This document shows positions 33,100 to 43,197 of a DNA stretch of 64,000 nt, piece after piece. Every line of letters starts with the position of its first letter. Within the stretch, counting starts at the first letter, position 1. The position numbers and the translations under genes were made by a program. The notes under the pieces are model-generated. The model searched no databases. It had not been told where the DNA came from and was given only the letters and a program-made list of their open reading frames with translations. The DNA is taken from contig OX463808.1 in NCBI GenBank assembly GCA_949825045.1, positions 32,115,674 to 32,179,673 of the forward strand, read 5' to 3'. Source of the DNA: Argyresthia goedartella (lineage: Eukaryota > Arthropoda > Insecta > Lepidoptera > Argyresthiidae).

Positions 33100-34479
33100 C
33101 ACTACGTCAAACTACTGTGATACACTTGTCTTTCGGTCATTCTATACAGTTCGGTCTGCCGTTTTACGCTTCTGGAACTGGAAGATTTGTGATTGCGTGC
33201 TACAGTGGATTTTGGTGTGTGCCTGAATCGCCGAGATATACCTCGGTTCCTATCCTTTAAATCAACCTATCCCAAATTCCAAAACTATCCTTGGGTCGTT
33301 AGATAAGAACTTGTAGGTAATTTGATCTGAGTCTGAGTCTGGGCTTGGAGCGACCCTAATTTCCTTTTTCCTTCACCATAGGGTTCCTGGGTTAGCTCTT
33401 AGGATATTCGCGGGCTAATCCTCTCCTCATTCCCTTTGTGTAGCGAGTTTTGAAAATCCCACACACACAGTCGTTAAACATACAAACATATTCAATTCAC
33501 ACACAGCCAACTTCGAGTGGTATCGATGATGGACGTGGTATAACACTAGGGTTTTAGACTAGGCTAGACAGGAGTTTAGTTGCGGCTAAACCTAGGGTAT
33601 CAAGGCATAGGGAGACTGTTTGATCGATGAGGTTCCGCGGATGAAAATAACAAATTCAGAACAAAGTATAAACGTTGTCCACTCAGATAACCTATCACGT
33701 TGATATTTTTGACATTTGAGTGTTGTCGGGGACGCGCGAAGAGATCAAATTACAGTCTAAAGTTCATTGGTTAGGAACGGGTAGATTGTTTTGCCTTGCC
33801 TTGGATCGGTTTGATTCAAGTTGCATCTTTAAATTAAATGTAAATTTCGCTGGAGGTCTAACATGTAGATTGTGTCACGCATTTATTTTGCTGGGCTCAG
33901 TCGAGGCAAGTTGAGGTTAACTAGATACCTAGTTCGGTATTTTCCGAAGTATGTAACTCGTTGTGGAGTGGGTTAGATCTCCAAAAGCGCTAAAGACAAC
34001 GTTTCGATAACATCCAGCTCGAATTGCGCAGAGTTGAAGGTTTCGAAACGTTACGGAACTTTTGAGGAAACCGCTAGTTCAGACCCATTTCGGAAAATCA
34101 AATCGCAATTGTGTAAACCCGGTCTATTTGGATCGTTATTATCGTGAACTAATTATATAATTGGAGCCACTAAAGCCACTACGACGGATATCTATACGAT
34201 ATCCCAACCAAATATTATAAATTGTAGTCGACCACTTAAAAGGAAGCTCCAAGCGCCCATATATACAAAAACCAAATGGTACCATTATACAAAATATAAC
34301 AAAGATCGATCTGGCGCAAAACACCGCTAACTGATGCGAAATACCGGCTTGCGGGCATACATGCTTTCTCTGTTTAACTTGAAACTATAACTTCCTGAAC
34401 CAATCTTCCGTTCGACTATTGTACGCCCACTGAACTTCTCAACAAACGAGAAATTCAGGCTTATCATTCTTAATTTGCA
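33100..34479. other. No gene recognised; possible LTR/leader
   Basis: Short frames only. A CACACACA run near 33460 precedes CACACACAGCCAACTTCGAG at about 33501, which could be an LTR end, but no matching LTR is visible. Confidence 0.35.
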
Positions 34480-35231
34480 ATTTTCACAGCTGAATCGGGA
34501 CATCTCTTTTGGGGTAGATAGAATAGACGATCATAGCTTCTGACAACGGTAGCTCGACCTTAGCTATTTATGCCGTTACAATAACTATGGAATAAAACAT
34601 GTACTCGACGCAGTCGCTTGTCCCCGAGCCAACGGCCAGGCCGGAAAAGACGAGCGGGACTGGGACAGGTGCCTGGGGAAAGTGGGGTATTAATAATACA
34701 GTTCATTCGACAACCAATAAAACTGCAGCAGAGGCGTTATTCGGTATTCCCTTGCGTGACCATCTTTTTAACAAACTTGATTTGTGTCAAATTCAAGACA
34801 ATCCTAAGATTCAAAATATAAGAGATGATATAGATAAAGCAATAAGAAAGAACCAAGAAGTGCAAAAACGTCTGCATGATACAGGCCGCCAGCTCGCACC
34901 AGTTTTCAAGTACGGGGAACTTGTTAAAATTGCAAGAACCCAGTTGCAAAACAACAGAAAAAGTGCGAAGCTCTTGTCCAAGTTTATTGCTCCTTTCAAG
35001 ATTATAGATGTATTAGGAAACGATAGATACCGAATAGCGGATGTGCCGGGGTTAAAAGGTAGGAAAAAGCCATACGATAGTGTTGTTGCGGTTGATCGAA
35101 TAAGGCCTTGGATAAATATTAAGGCTTTGGAAGTTGATAGCAGTAGCAGTTCTAGTGAAAGCGAGAAAAAGGGTCTACTGATAATGGGTCTTAATAGTAG
35201 ACTCATAAGAAAAATAATAATATATAAGTGA
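34480..35231 (+). pseudogene. Ty3/gypsy integrase C-terminal half, second lineage
   Basis: In mixed frames the core shows ASDNGSS (second Asp) and NYGIKHVLDAVACPRANGQ. About 75 bp that should hold the catalytic Glu are missing, and GKDERDWDRCLGKV follows directly. The frame 34695-35231 then gives INNTVHSTTNKTAAEALFGI, RDDIDKAIRKNQEVQKRLHD, FKYGELVKIARTQLQNN and DRYRIADVPGLKGRKKPYDS, with a Ser-rich end. The upstream pol is absent. It differs from the integrase at 28080-29196. Confidence 0.8.
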
Positions 35232-36006
35232 ACAAATTATAAAATGGTACATCAAACTTCAAAAGAAAATTATGTACAAATAGTTATAAAACAATAATTA
35301 ATTAATAACGTACAATTATTAATGAATAAAAGTCAAAACTATACAAGACAATATGAATATATAAGCTACATAAGTATATATAAGTTTTTGCTTAAGCAAT
35401 TACAAAAATAATAAGTTTATTTTAATAGAGATTCAAAGAGATTACGAATGTCATGATATAAAGTGCAAATAGCGTGTATAACCAATATGTAAATAAAGTA
35501 AATAGTATAAATAAATTAAGTAATTATGTTCACATTTGTGTAAGTGTACATTTATGAGAGCAATTTAGTTGTTAAGTAAGTCAATCATGTCATAAATAAA
35601 AGAACTGAGTTTATTAGGTTAAGTATATTAATTAATTTTGTTGTTTGAATCATTATAACGAATGTAGAGTATATTCATAACAAATATAATTATACATATA
35701 AATGTTTATTGGATAAGTTCAGCCTATTTATAGCCATATTTGCTTTCAGGATAATAAGTTCAGTCTAATAATTGCTTTTAAGCTTTCAGGATAGATGCTA
35801 TTTTGAGAATAGCCATTAATTTTGTTTAAATTATTTTTGTTTATTATCATAGTCTTGATAAGTTCTGTGGTTGATTTAATATAAAAGGGAGTGATTCGAG
35901 GCACGAGCCTCTCTCTCTGCTGTGTGACTTCGTGGAATAAACATCACTGGATACGGATACCACCGAGTTCCATTTTAACTTTAACCTAATTTAAATTTTT
36001 AACACA
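35170..36006 (+). repeat. Probable 3' LTR of the 34.5-kb gypsy element
   Basis: A polypurine GAGAAAAAGGG (35164-35174) precedes the segment. It contains TATAAAAG (35880), AATAAA (35936) and ends TTTTTAACACA. Promoter and polyadenylation signals in this order fit U3-R-U5. The left border is approximate because no second LTR is in the window. Confidence 0.45.
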
Positions 36007-36009
36007 CAA

Positions 36010-36236
36010 ATAAAACACTAAAATCGCGATCGCGGATCTGATGTGTTGTGTATGGCAACCGGTACAACATGAAGTGCGCAATACAGGTTCTCTTAGTGCG
36101 CGCTTTGCAAGCAAGCCGCCGGACAAATACTCTCACTAATATTTTTGGTACTGTATGATGTTAAAAATCTCTATATATTGTCCAAACATTATGCTAAATA
36201 AAGAATTTTGTATTTGTATTTGTATTTCGTTTGCAT
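36010..36236 (+). mobile_element. Retroposon 3' end with (TTTGTA)n tail
   Basis: Non-coding sequence ending AAATAAAGAATTTTGTATTT and three TTTGTA units. A polyadenylation-like signal followed by a short tandem tail is typical of insect LINE or SINE 3' ends. The family is not identified. Confidence 0.5.
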
Positions 36237-36263
36237 TTCAAGTTTAAACCAGTTTACTATTTA

Positions 36264-36375
36264 ACGGTTTTAACCATTAGTTTATCAACTAATGCGTCAT
36301 ATAGTAAGCAGTATGGTACAATTTACAATCTGTCTAACTAACTAACGGTTTTGACAATCGTACGGTGACTACCTA
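36264..36375 (-). repeat. Dispersed repeat R2, copy 2
   Basis: On the minus strand it reads GTCACCGTACGATTGTCAAA, ACCGTTAGTTAG and, about 50 bp on, GACGCATTAGTTGATAAACT. These blocks match 11371-11455, where the 50-bp spacer is absent. Confidence 0.65.
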
Positions 36376-36447
36376 CCTACGAGTATATAAGTTAAGATTG
36401 TATGATATAATAAAACTGGATGGTAATTGTGCGCATTCGTCTCCCGG

Positions 36448-36506
36448 AGGTAGTCGTCAGATAGCTGGCAAACATACTCTGTTTGCCAGCTATCTGACGA
36501 CTACCT
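36448..36506. repeat. Perfect 27-bp hairpin followed by T7
   Basis: Arms 36448-36474 and 36480-36506 are perfectly complementary with loop TACTC. T7 follows. Beyond it GTCTCCCGG (left) and CCGGTAGAC (right) also pair at 8 of 9, so the structure continues after a bulge. It may be a tiny foldback transposon or a transcribed hairpin. Confidence 0.9.
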
Positions 36507-36813
36507 TTTTTTATTCCGGTAGACAGTAGCAACAATTAGTATGCTCCCGCCAATAAACGAAGTCTAAAAACCGGCCTAAACTCTAACAGTAAATGCATCA
36601 ATATTCATGTAAGTGCTGATCGATAAAGGTTTTTATAGAGGTACACGTAGTAATTATCGATTAATCTTTCGTTGTATTATTGAGGGTATGTAATTAGAAA
36701 AACGTCATATCCTTAATTGGTATACATTATCAAGTAGGTACGCTGTAACTAACTAACTGCACTAACTGCAGAACTATTAAATTCAGAACGACATCAACTA
36801 CCTTTCAGTAAAC

Positions 36814-39079
36814 ATGGAGTGGAGCATAGTTTTTATTTCTTTTATACATATTTTAGAAACAGTTTTAGCCAATATGGAAGCGAAAATAGTCGAAGGTGAG
36901 ATGGCTAATATCAATGATTATCCTCACTCAGCGTTTCTGACTATGCTGTGTACATCTCAGCTACACGCATGCGGGTCCTCTATTCTCAATCAGGCATTCC
37001 TGCTGACAGCCGGCCATTGTTTGGATCACTGCAAAATAGGAGACCCCATTAACGCCTATTTGGGTAAAGAGAAAAAATTTAATGGCCTTAAAATCGCTGT
37101 GAAGACCTTTAAGTTACACGAAAAATATAACCTACATCCAGTATTGAATGATATAGCAATTGCTAAGCTGGCAAGTCCTATTCATCTGGATAAAACAATG
37201 AGCAGAGTTGCAATAATGTCTAATCCTCAAGCTGAAAACGTGGCTTATGTTGCTGGATGGGGAAAAACGGAGGTAAGTTCATTAAAATCCTATAACTATA
37301 ATTTAACAAGTTAATTCCAAACAGTAGAAGTTTCCACGTGTAAGGGCAAACAATTATTTCTCAATTTTTTTTTACAAGCGTATCGTGCCTTGTTCACCGA
37401 GCGAGTGAAGCGAACAAAGCGTCTCCATTCAGGATTGGGCAAAAATGCTTTCGTATGTCTATCTGTCTGTCTGTCCGGTTGTTCTCCTCTTCAGTTCGCA
37501 TTTCTCAACAGAATCTCACGAAATTTTGTGAGCAGGTTGGATAATTAAATATATTTTTTTAGTCGATTCAGTTTTTTTTTTTTAAATGGCGGAGATATGA
37601 GTTTTGAAAATGTAAAAAAACCGCTACAGCCCAAACGGCTTGACGGATTTTTAGAAATGACATGTCGTTGGATTCGTGGTGACCGTGAGAGTGACACTGA
37701 CTATATCATTTTAGTGAATAATTGCAAAATGTAGCTTACAAAGTTCAATAACTTTGTAAGCCCTCGCACCAATGTGCGGAGGCTACTTCAATACTCCATG
37801 TACGTAACCACCAACCAGGTGTTACGTATTGATTTTATTTGTAATTATGTGTTTTATAATTGTAATGTGCTACTCTGCTGTTGATGTCCCAAATAAACTA
37901 ATTTGGTGCCGTAACCAGGTATATTCATAAGTTTCTATGTGTTATTGAAAGAAAATGCAGTCGGGTTATTTGTTGTCATCCCTAGATGGCGTTAGTTATA
38001 GTCTGCCTCGCGCTATCATTTGGTTTTCATCTCAGTATATATTTCCAACATTTATATTGTATCAGTAATATTGATCCGAAGCTTAACAATAGTTTGAATA
38101 GAGTGCGTTGCTGACAGGTTGGAATATTGATATTATTTGGATATTTGGATTTATTTTGAAAGTTTTTGGTGCAGCTTCATTAATAGTCCATGTATATAGG
38201 TAACCAAGTGGATTCATAAGTTTGTATGTCAGATGTTCAGCTTTCCACCAACAGGCCTGCGAGGTCTACAGCTCATAGAGCCACTAGTATATATGAATTG
38301 CTTTCCCATAGGAATTATTGAAATATAACGCAAATCTGAAGTCAGCCAAACAAGTAATATGGAAGAGAGAGAAATGCTTGAAAGTTATAAAAAGTTTACC
38401 TGAAAACGTATTATGTGCTAGTGTGGATAATCTTGAGTATGGGTATGCTGCGAGGTAAGATATTTTTTAATTGAAGGGAGATGGGGTAAACTAGTAGGTA
38501 AAGAAGCCTGAACGTTCTTTAATCTTTGTTTTTAAAATTCGAAAATAATGTATTTAGTAGCTAAATGGCTTTTGTCTTAAAACCTAATGATTTATGAAAA
38601 TAATAATATACACAGATCCTACTTTAGTTATTAATTTAAAGCCAAACCATTTCTACCGGGTCAGGATCCGCCCCATTTCCTTTCCTCATTTTCGTCATGC
38701 AGAACTGATTATTTCGATTGAAAAGTTAAGTTTCGACATTCTGATGACGATCCAATTATTTACTGTACTATCCACCTTGGAAGTGTGCGGCAGTAGCACT
38801 AGACGTCTGTCTATTATACTGAAAAGATGATGATGATTAATGTATGCCCATATAGGTAGAATGTAATGTAATGTCAACGACAAGTTTCTTGAATGATGCT
38901 AAATCTCTGTGTATTCCAGCGGTGACTCCGGTAGCTCGCTTATCGTCAGGGGTTACATCCAAATCGGTATCGTCTCCTTCAAGGTCCCAACACTGCGCAA
39001 AGACCTGGTGGTCTACACAGATACTGCCAAATACCTGAAATGGATACAAACACATACAGCAACTTTAAACTGTAATTAA
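36814..39079 (+). CDS. Chymotrypsin-fold (S1) serine protease, three exons, secreted
   Basis: Exon 1 is 36814-37272 (ends GAG|GTAAGT), exon 2 38312-38454 (CCCATAG| to GAG|GTAAGA), exon 3 38920-39079 (ATTCCAG|). The product has 253 residues. A signal peptide (about 1-19) precedes the activation site EAK|IVEG at residue 25. His68 (LTAGHC), Asp113 (NDIAIAKL) and Ser204 (SGDSGSS) form the triad. Cysteines of the 42-58 and 168-182 bonds (C53/C69, C175/C188) are present. Those of 191-220 are both absent (Ala200; no Cys in GIVSFK). The residue at position 189 is Tyr198 rather than Asp, Ser or Gly, so substrate preference cannot be inferred. It is probably a secreted digestive or immune-type protease. 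AATAAA lies near 39318. Start context AAACATGG is good. Confidence 0.88.
37273..38311 (+). other. Intron 1 of the protease, repeat-filled
   Basis: It holds an element-like stretch (37370-37830) with (CTGT)n near 37460-37475, a perfect 12-bp hairpin GCTTACAAAGTT/AACTTTGTAAGC at 37734-37761 and a thymine-rich tract. There is no coding capacity. Confidence 0.6.
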
Positions 39080-39365
39080 TTACGCGTTTTACCTTCTTTT
39101 TACAAATAATTAGATAAGTAAATCACATCAATCAGATATTTTGTCAAGCCGAAGTATTCTACTCTACTCTTAAAGTACTCTACAAAGTGGCAAAAGTTTA
39201 ATGATTCTAATAAAAATATATTAAGATATTAACTACGAGAATATGTTACCCTTTTAAAGTTGACGATCGATAAAAGTTTCGTATATATTTCTTTAAGGAA
39301 TTTAGTCACAAATTTTGAAATAAATGTCTTTATTAGTGTATGACGCGGTAATTTTGGTGAGGTTC

Positions 39366-39484
39366 GTTTCATCCAATTTCCATTTTCATCAAAGTTCTAA
39401 ATTCATCCAAAGCCCATTTTATACAATTCCTATTTTTTCCCAATTCATAAAATTCCCTTTTCATCCAGTTCCCATTTCATCCAA
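39366..39484. repeat. Degenerate short tandem repeat
   Basis: Variants of TTTCATCCAATTCCCAT recur about six times with drift. No coding potential. Confidence 0.6.
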
Positions 39485-39547
39485 TACTTGAAAATCACGC
39501 CTTATGTCTGATGGGGAGGCAGAGGCATAATTTCACATAATATAACA

Positions 39548-39790
39548 CCTTTATGAAAATTTTGCCGCTGTCAAAATTAGTGACATCTGTCGAAAATTGT
39601 GACACCTGTAAAATATAGTTAGTCAAAAAATAGTGACATCTGTAAAAAAATAAAAACTGTTAAAAATTGTGACAGCTGTCAACTTTTAAACTTTTAAAAC
39701 ATATTATTATATATAATGAAAATTTTGACAGCTGTCACGATTTTTGACAGATGTCACTATTTTTGTCAGATATAGGTATTTTTGACAGAT
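39548..39790. repeat. Array of TGACA(G/T)CTGTCA-type palindromic motifs
   Basis: More than ten instances of TGACA[GT]CTGT or its complement occur in 240 bp, some in the full palindrome TGACAGCTGTCA. The left and right halves are inverted relative to each other. This resembles a MITE built of short subrepeats. Confidence 0.6.
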
Positions 39791-40263
39791 ATGTTGCCTG
39801 GCATGGCTGTGCCTTGCCCCTGCTAATCCATCTGATAAATCAACATTTTTCGCGCCAGCGTGCGTCGCTAAAGCCTCATTTGAATCTAAGTATCAGACGA
39901 ATTGTTTGCGGGGCGAAGCTTGCTAAGAACGGCGAGGGGTAAAATAGCTTGTGGCTAAAAACGCGCCAACCGCACGGTGCGTGGAATTGTTTGGTACAGT
40001 TCGCATAAAGTATAAAATTTGGGCAATAGGATAACCGTTGTAGTAGTAGTAGTAGTAAGGGTTAATTATACCACACGCGCCAACCCTCAAACAATTCTAT
40101 AGACTCTCATATTAACAAAGGTAAGGTACTCATGGTTCCGACTGAAAATTAGTACTACAGCTCTACTGTAGCATTAAATACTGAGTTGACGCCATTTCAC
40201 TAACGAAACATGCGTACATCATCATGTATTATCTTTATGTACCTATGTATTTTCTTCAATTTA

Positions 40264-40360
40264 ACCTACCGGGTAGTGACCCTGCCTACGTAGCTGACGG
40301 TCTTGGGCTTGAATCCCGGTAAGGGCAAATATTTGTGTGATGAACATGAATATATGTTTT
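40264..40360 (+). mobile_element. SINE head (tRNA-related), Metulj-like
   Basis: CGGGTAGTGACCCTGCCTAC, GGTCTTGGGCTTGAATCCCG and GTAAGGGCAAATATTTGTGT match the head of lepidopteran tRNA-SINEs. The B box is altered (GGCTTGAATCC). Its tail is displaced to 40717. Confidence 0.75.
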
Positions 40361-40716
40361 TTATGCCCGATTTCACCAACAGTCAAAGGACACTTAGCTC
40401 TTTTTCTTAGCTGTCTAGGGATTGTTTCGGTGGCCGGACTCTTAAATTTAGGTGGTCCCCAAGGAGCCTAGATGACCCTTACGTTTTACCTTAGAGTTTC
40501 TACGCCCTTCTTCTCCCACAGTGGTCCAATGTAGAGAAGAGGCAAAAAATGACGTTTGCTAAGAATATGTAAATATCTACAGTAATAAAGTACTTTTGAG
40601 TTTGAGTTTGAGTTTGACTGAAAATCGAAACAACCGCTAGGTGGCTACTGAAAGAAATAAAGTCTCCCCTAAAAGATAGGGATCGTTGGTGAAGACAAGA
40701 ATTTATTTCTATTGAA
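40361..40716 (+). mobile_element. Sequence inserted between SINE head and tail, (GAGTTT)n end
   Basis: About 355 bp separates the head and tail of one SINE. It includes a stretch ending AATAAAGTACTTTTGAGTTT and three GAGTTT units (40593-40617), a retroposon-like tail, then about 100 bp of other sequence. Exact borders and target duplications are not visible. Confidence 0.4.
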
Positions 40717-40813
40717 TATATCGTCGTCTTATTAGTTCCCATAAACACACAAGCCATATTGAGCTTACTATGGGCCTAATTCTATTGGTAAGATTGTCAT
40801 TTTACAATAATAA
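40717..40813 (+). mobile_element. SINE tail
   Basis: CGTCTTATTAGTTCCCATAA, ACACAAGCCATATTGAGCTT and ACTATGGGCCTAATTCTATT are the typical Metulj-like SINE tail, ending in (ATA)n. The (ATA)n is the landing site of the MITE at 40816. Confidence 0.75.
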
Positions 40814-40815
40814 TA

Positions 40816-41045
40816 CACTGACGAGCAATGAAAAAGTTCCACCCACAAAATGCCGACAAACACCCATCCATTTTTTTTAAACATTTAATTTAAAATTTGA
40901 ACACAATATTTACGTTTTAATTGGTAATATTCTGATGCGCTGTTAAATGTACTTTAATATTGCAGACGGCGTCATTGAGCTAGCCTTTCTCGTTTAGGAG
41001 TAATTTGGTGCTATGTCACTGGAACTTTTTAATTGCTCGTCAGTG
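40816..41045. mobile_element. mariner-type MITE with TA target duplication
   Basis: 26-bp terminal inverted repeats begin CACTGACGAGCAAT and continue AAAAAGTTCCA, matching at 25 of 26 positions. TA flanks both ends (40814-40815, 41046-41047). Length is 230 bp with no coding capacity, so it needs a mobilising transposase from elsewhere. Confidence 0.9.
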
Positions 41046-41099
41046 TATTACCATAACTTCGTGTTACTTTGCTGTCATTGTAATTTTCCTGTTGATGTA

Positions 41100-41146
41100 C
41101 TTGTGTATTTTGTATTGAATAAACGTATGTCTATGTCTATGTCTAA
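41100..41146 (+). mobile_element. Retroposon 3' tail (TATGTC)n
   Basis: GAATAAACGTATGTCTATGT is followed by further TATGTC units. A similar (TGTCTA)n stretch sits at 21791-21811. Confidence 0.5.
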
Positions 41147-41954
41147 CTTAACTCAACTTATAACGACATAACATAACTCAACTAAACAAAACTTAAGGAA
41201 TTTTCAGGTATATTCTTTTTAGCAATGCTGCCATTTGGTCATTGTATTTCTTTCGAGACTTTTTATGATGTGATATATAAAATATGATGATATTTTATAT
41301 TTTCTGTCCAACTTGAGGTCGCACAAATTTTACTTTTTCCGGCCTTCTTTTGGTTTTAGCGGCAGCAAAATCGGCCGATTTTCTCAGTTTATGAATGAAT
41401 AAATGTCTAAAGGTCCGTCGGGAAAGGAATTAAACGAAATGTTCAATGAGTCGCCTAAAGTTGTCTTGACAAATGATTAAGGCATCCTATAATTTTTTTT
41501 TTTCGTTTTCTGTGCGTAAAATTACTTAAAATTGTATAGTAATCAGTGGTCGGAATTTGTTGATAGTGTTTTAACATATTTCCCATAGATTCCCGTTCCC
41601 GGGAACCCGGGATCAAAAACCTAACCGTAACCGTAAAAGGAGTGTTTCCCCTCCCATCTTCGAGTTCCATCATCAGACCAGCTCGATGGTATGATTATCA
41701 GTGACCTATTTTTAATTTTTGCGTCCTGGACCTACAAGATTTGCCTCCCTTTATTTTTGCCCCTCTAAGAATAGAAGCAAATAAATTGAAAATAATTAAT
41801 GATAAAATGCTACTAGTTAATCAATTAAAAATATTTAAATTCATCTTCACATTTGGGCACCGGAGTGGCAGCCGTCGAAACGGCAAGATCTCACTATTGA
41901 GTAGTACCAGGGCGAAAATTGTAGGTGTCGAGGCAGAAAAAGTTTAAATGGCAA

Positions 41955-42190
41955 AATGGGCCGTCTTGTCTCGAGGTTCTCGTAGAACTGTCCCGACTCT
42001 ATGCTCGACACCCTATAAGCGGCGCGCGCTTCGCTTGAAAAACATGGCCTCCACGCATCGCGTGATGTCTTTCAGCCAATCGCCGAGAATGATATCAAAT
42101 CGGGAGGGCGACTGCCCCTCTCGCCCCGCCGATTCATGACGCCAACTGCACAGCCAATCCGAAGCTTGTGAAGACTCAGTTTGAATATAA
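41955..42190 (+). repeat. Dispersed repeat R3, copy 1
   Basis: About 235 bp nearly collinear with 51977-52203: TGTCTCGAGGTTC, CCGACTCTATGCTCGAC, AAGCGGCGCGCGCTTCG, GATGTCTTTCAGCCAATC, GGGAGGGCGACTGCCCCTCT, CCGAAGCTTGTGAA. It resembles the untranslated end of a LINE. Confidence 0.8.
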
Positions 42191-42945
42191 TGAAATAATG
42201 AAATGTTTAATGAAATAAAATAATGAAATGTTTATTCGTCAACTTACATCAATAAAAACATTTAAGTGGTGAATGCGCAAGAGGGTAGCTGTAAAATTGG
42301 ATCATCGTTAGAAACCACGATAGGCGAAAACCTGTGTTGTGATATCCAGCGCCTTCCCGTCCAAATAGGTTGGGTTGCGCACACTGATTAGTCACTGGGT
42401 ACAATATCGATTAAATTCGAACTTAATTTACTTAATTATAATTTAAGGTAGTATACTCTGATTAAGAGGGCAAGTTAATGTGTGGAGAATATTTTAGGTA
42501 GGTACTTGTTACGTTAAGTGGTATATAAAGTAGATAAAATGTTTGTATATTATAATATGAACAAAATATGTATAAACCTATATGTAATTATAATAATAAT
42601 AGTAATAGAATAATAATTGGTTTATATTATTAAGAATGATAAATATTTACATAGATATTTATCTTAAATTAAATATTATGTAAATATATAAAATTGTACA
42701 TGTATTATTAAATATCATACATTAGCAGTTGGTATGTCGTAATATTTGATATAAATTGATTTATTGCAATCCGTTCTACTTTGAAAATGTAAATGAAAAT
42801 AGTTTATTGCCATAAGGTAATATCGTGTTGCAGAATTGCTGATCCTCACACTAGGCAAAGCCTGTCTCGTGAGGAAGGAAATAAACATTTAATAAACCTT
42901 ATTTACGGCGGACATAATAATATAACCTTTAGAATTGAAGATTAA

Positions 42946-43000
42946 GAACATTGGTTAATTAATTAATTGAAGTTAATTAATTAATGTTCTTAACATTGGT
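42946..43000. repeat. AATTAATT-rich palindrome
   Basis: AAGAACATTGGTTAATTAAT pairs with TTAATTAATTAATGTTCTT across a short loop, with small bulges. It lies in the LINE D 3' UTR. Confidence 0.7.
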
Positions 43001-43110
43001 TATTTAATTAATTGAAGATTAAGATCATTAATTTAAATTTAAATGCCATAAAATAAACAATTACATTACATTATTAAATTACAGTATTGTAGAAGTCGAA
43101 ATTTTTGTGT

Positions 43111-43197
43111 ATGTGTGATGGTGTGTGTGTGTGTGTGTGTGAGGGAGGATGTGTGAAGGTGTGTGCGGGTGAGTGTGTGCGGGTATGTGTGTGTGTT
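43111..43197. repeat. (TG)n-rich tract
   Basis: Long GT-dinucleotide stretch with GAGGGAGGA and GCGGG interruptions, directly downstream of the LINE D stop. Confidence 0.9.

Noticed and set aside
37370..37830. A separate gene in protease intron 1
   Set aside because: No open frame; the content is repeat-like with a thymine tract and short hairpin.
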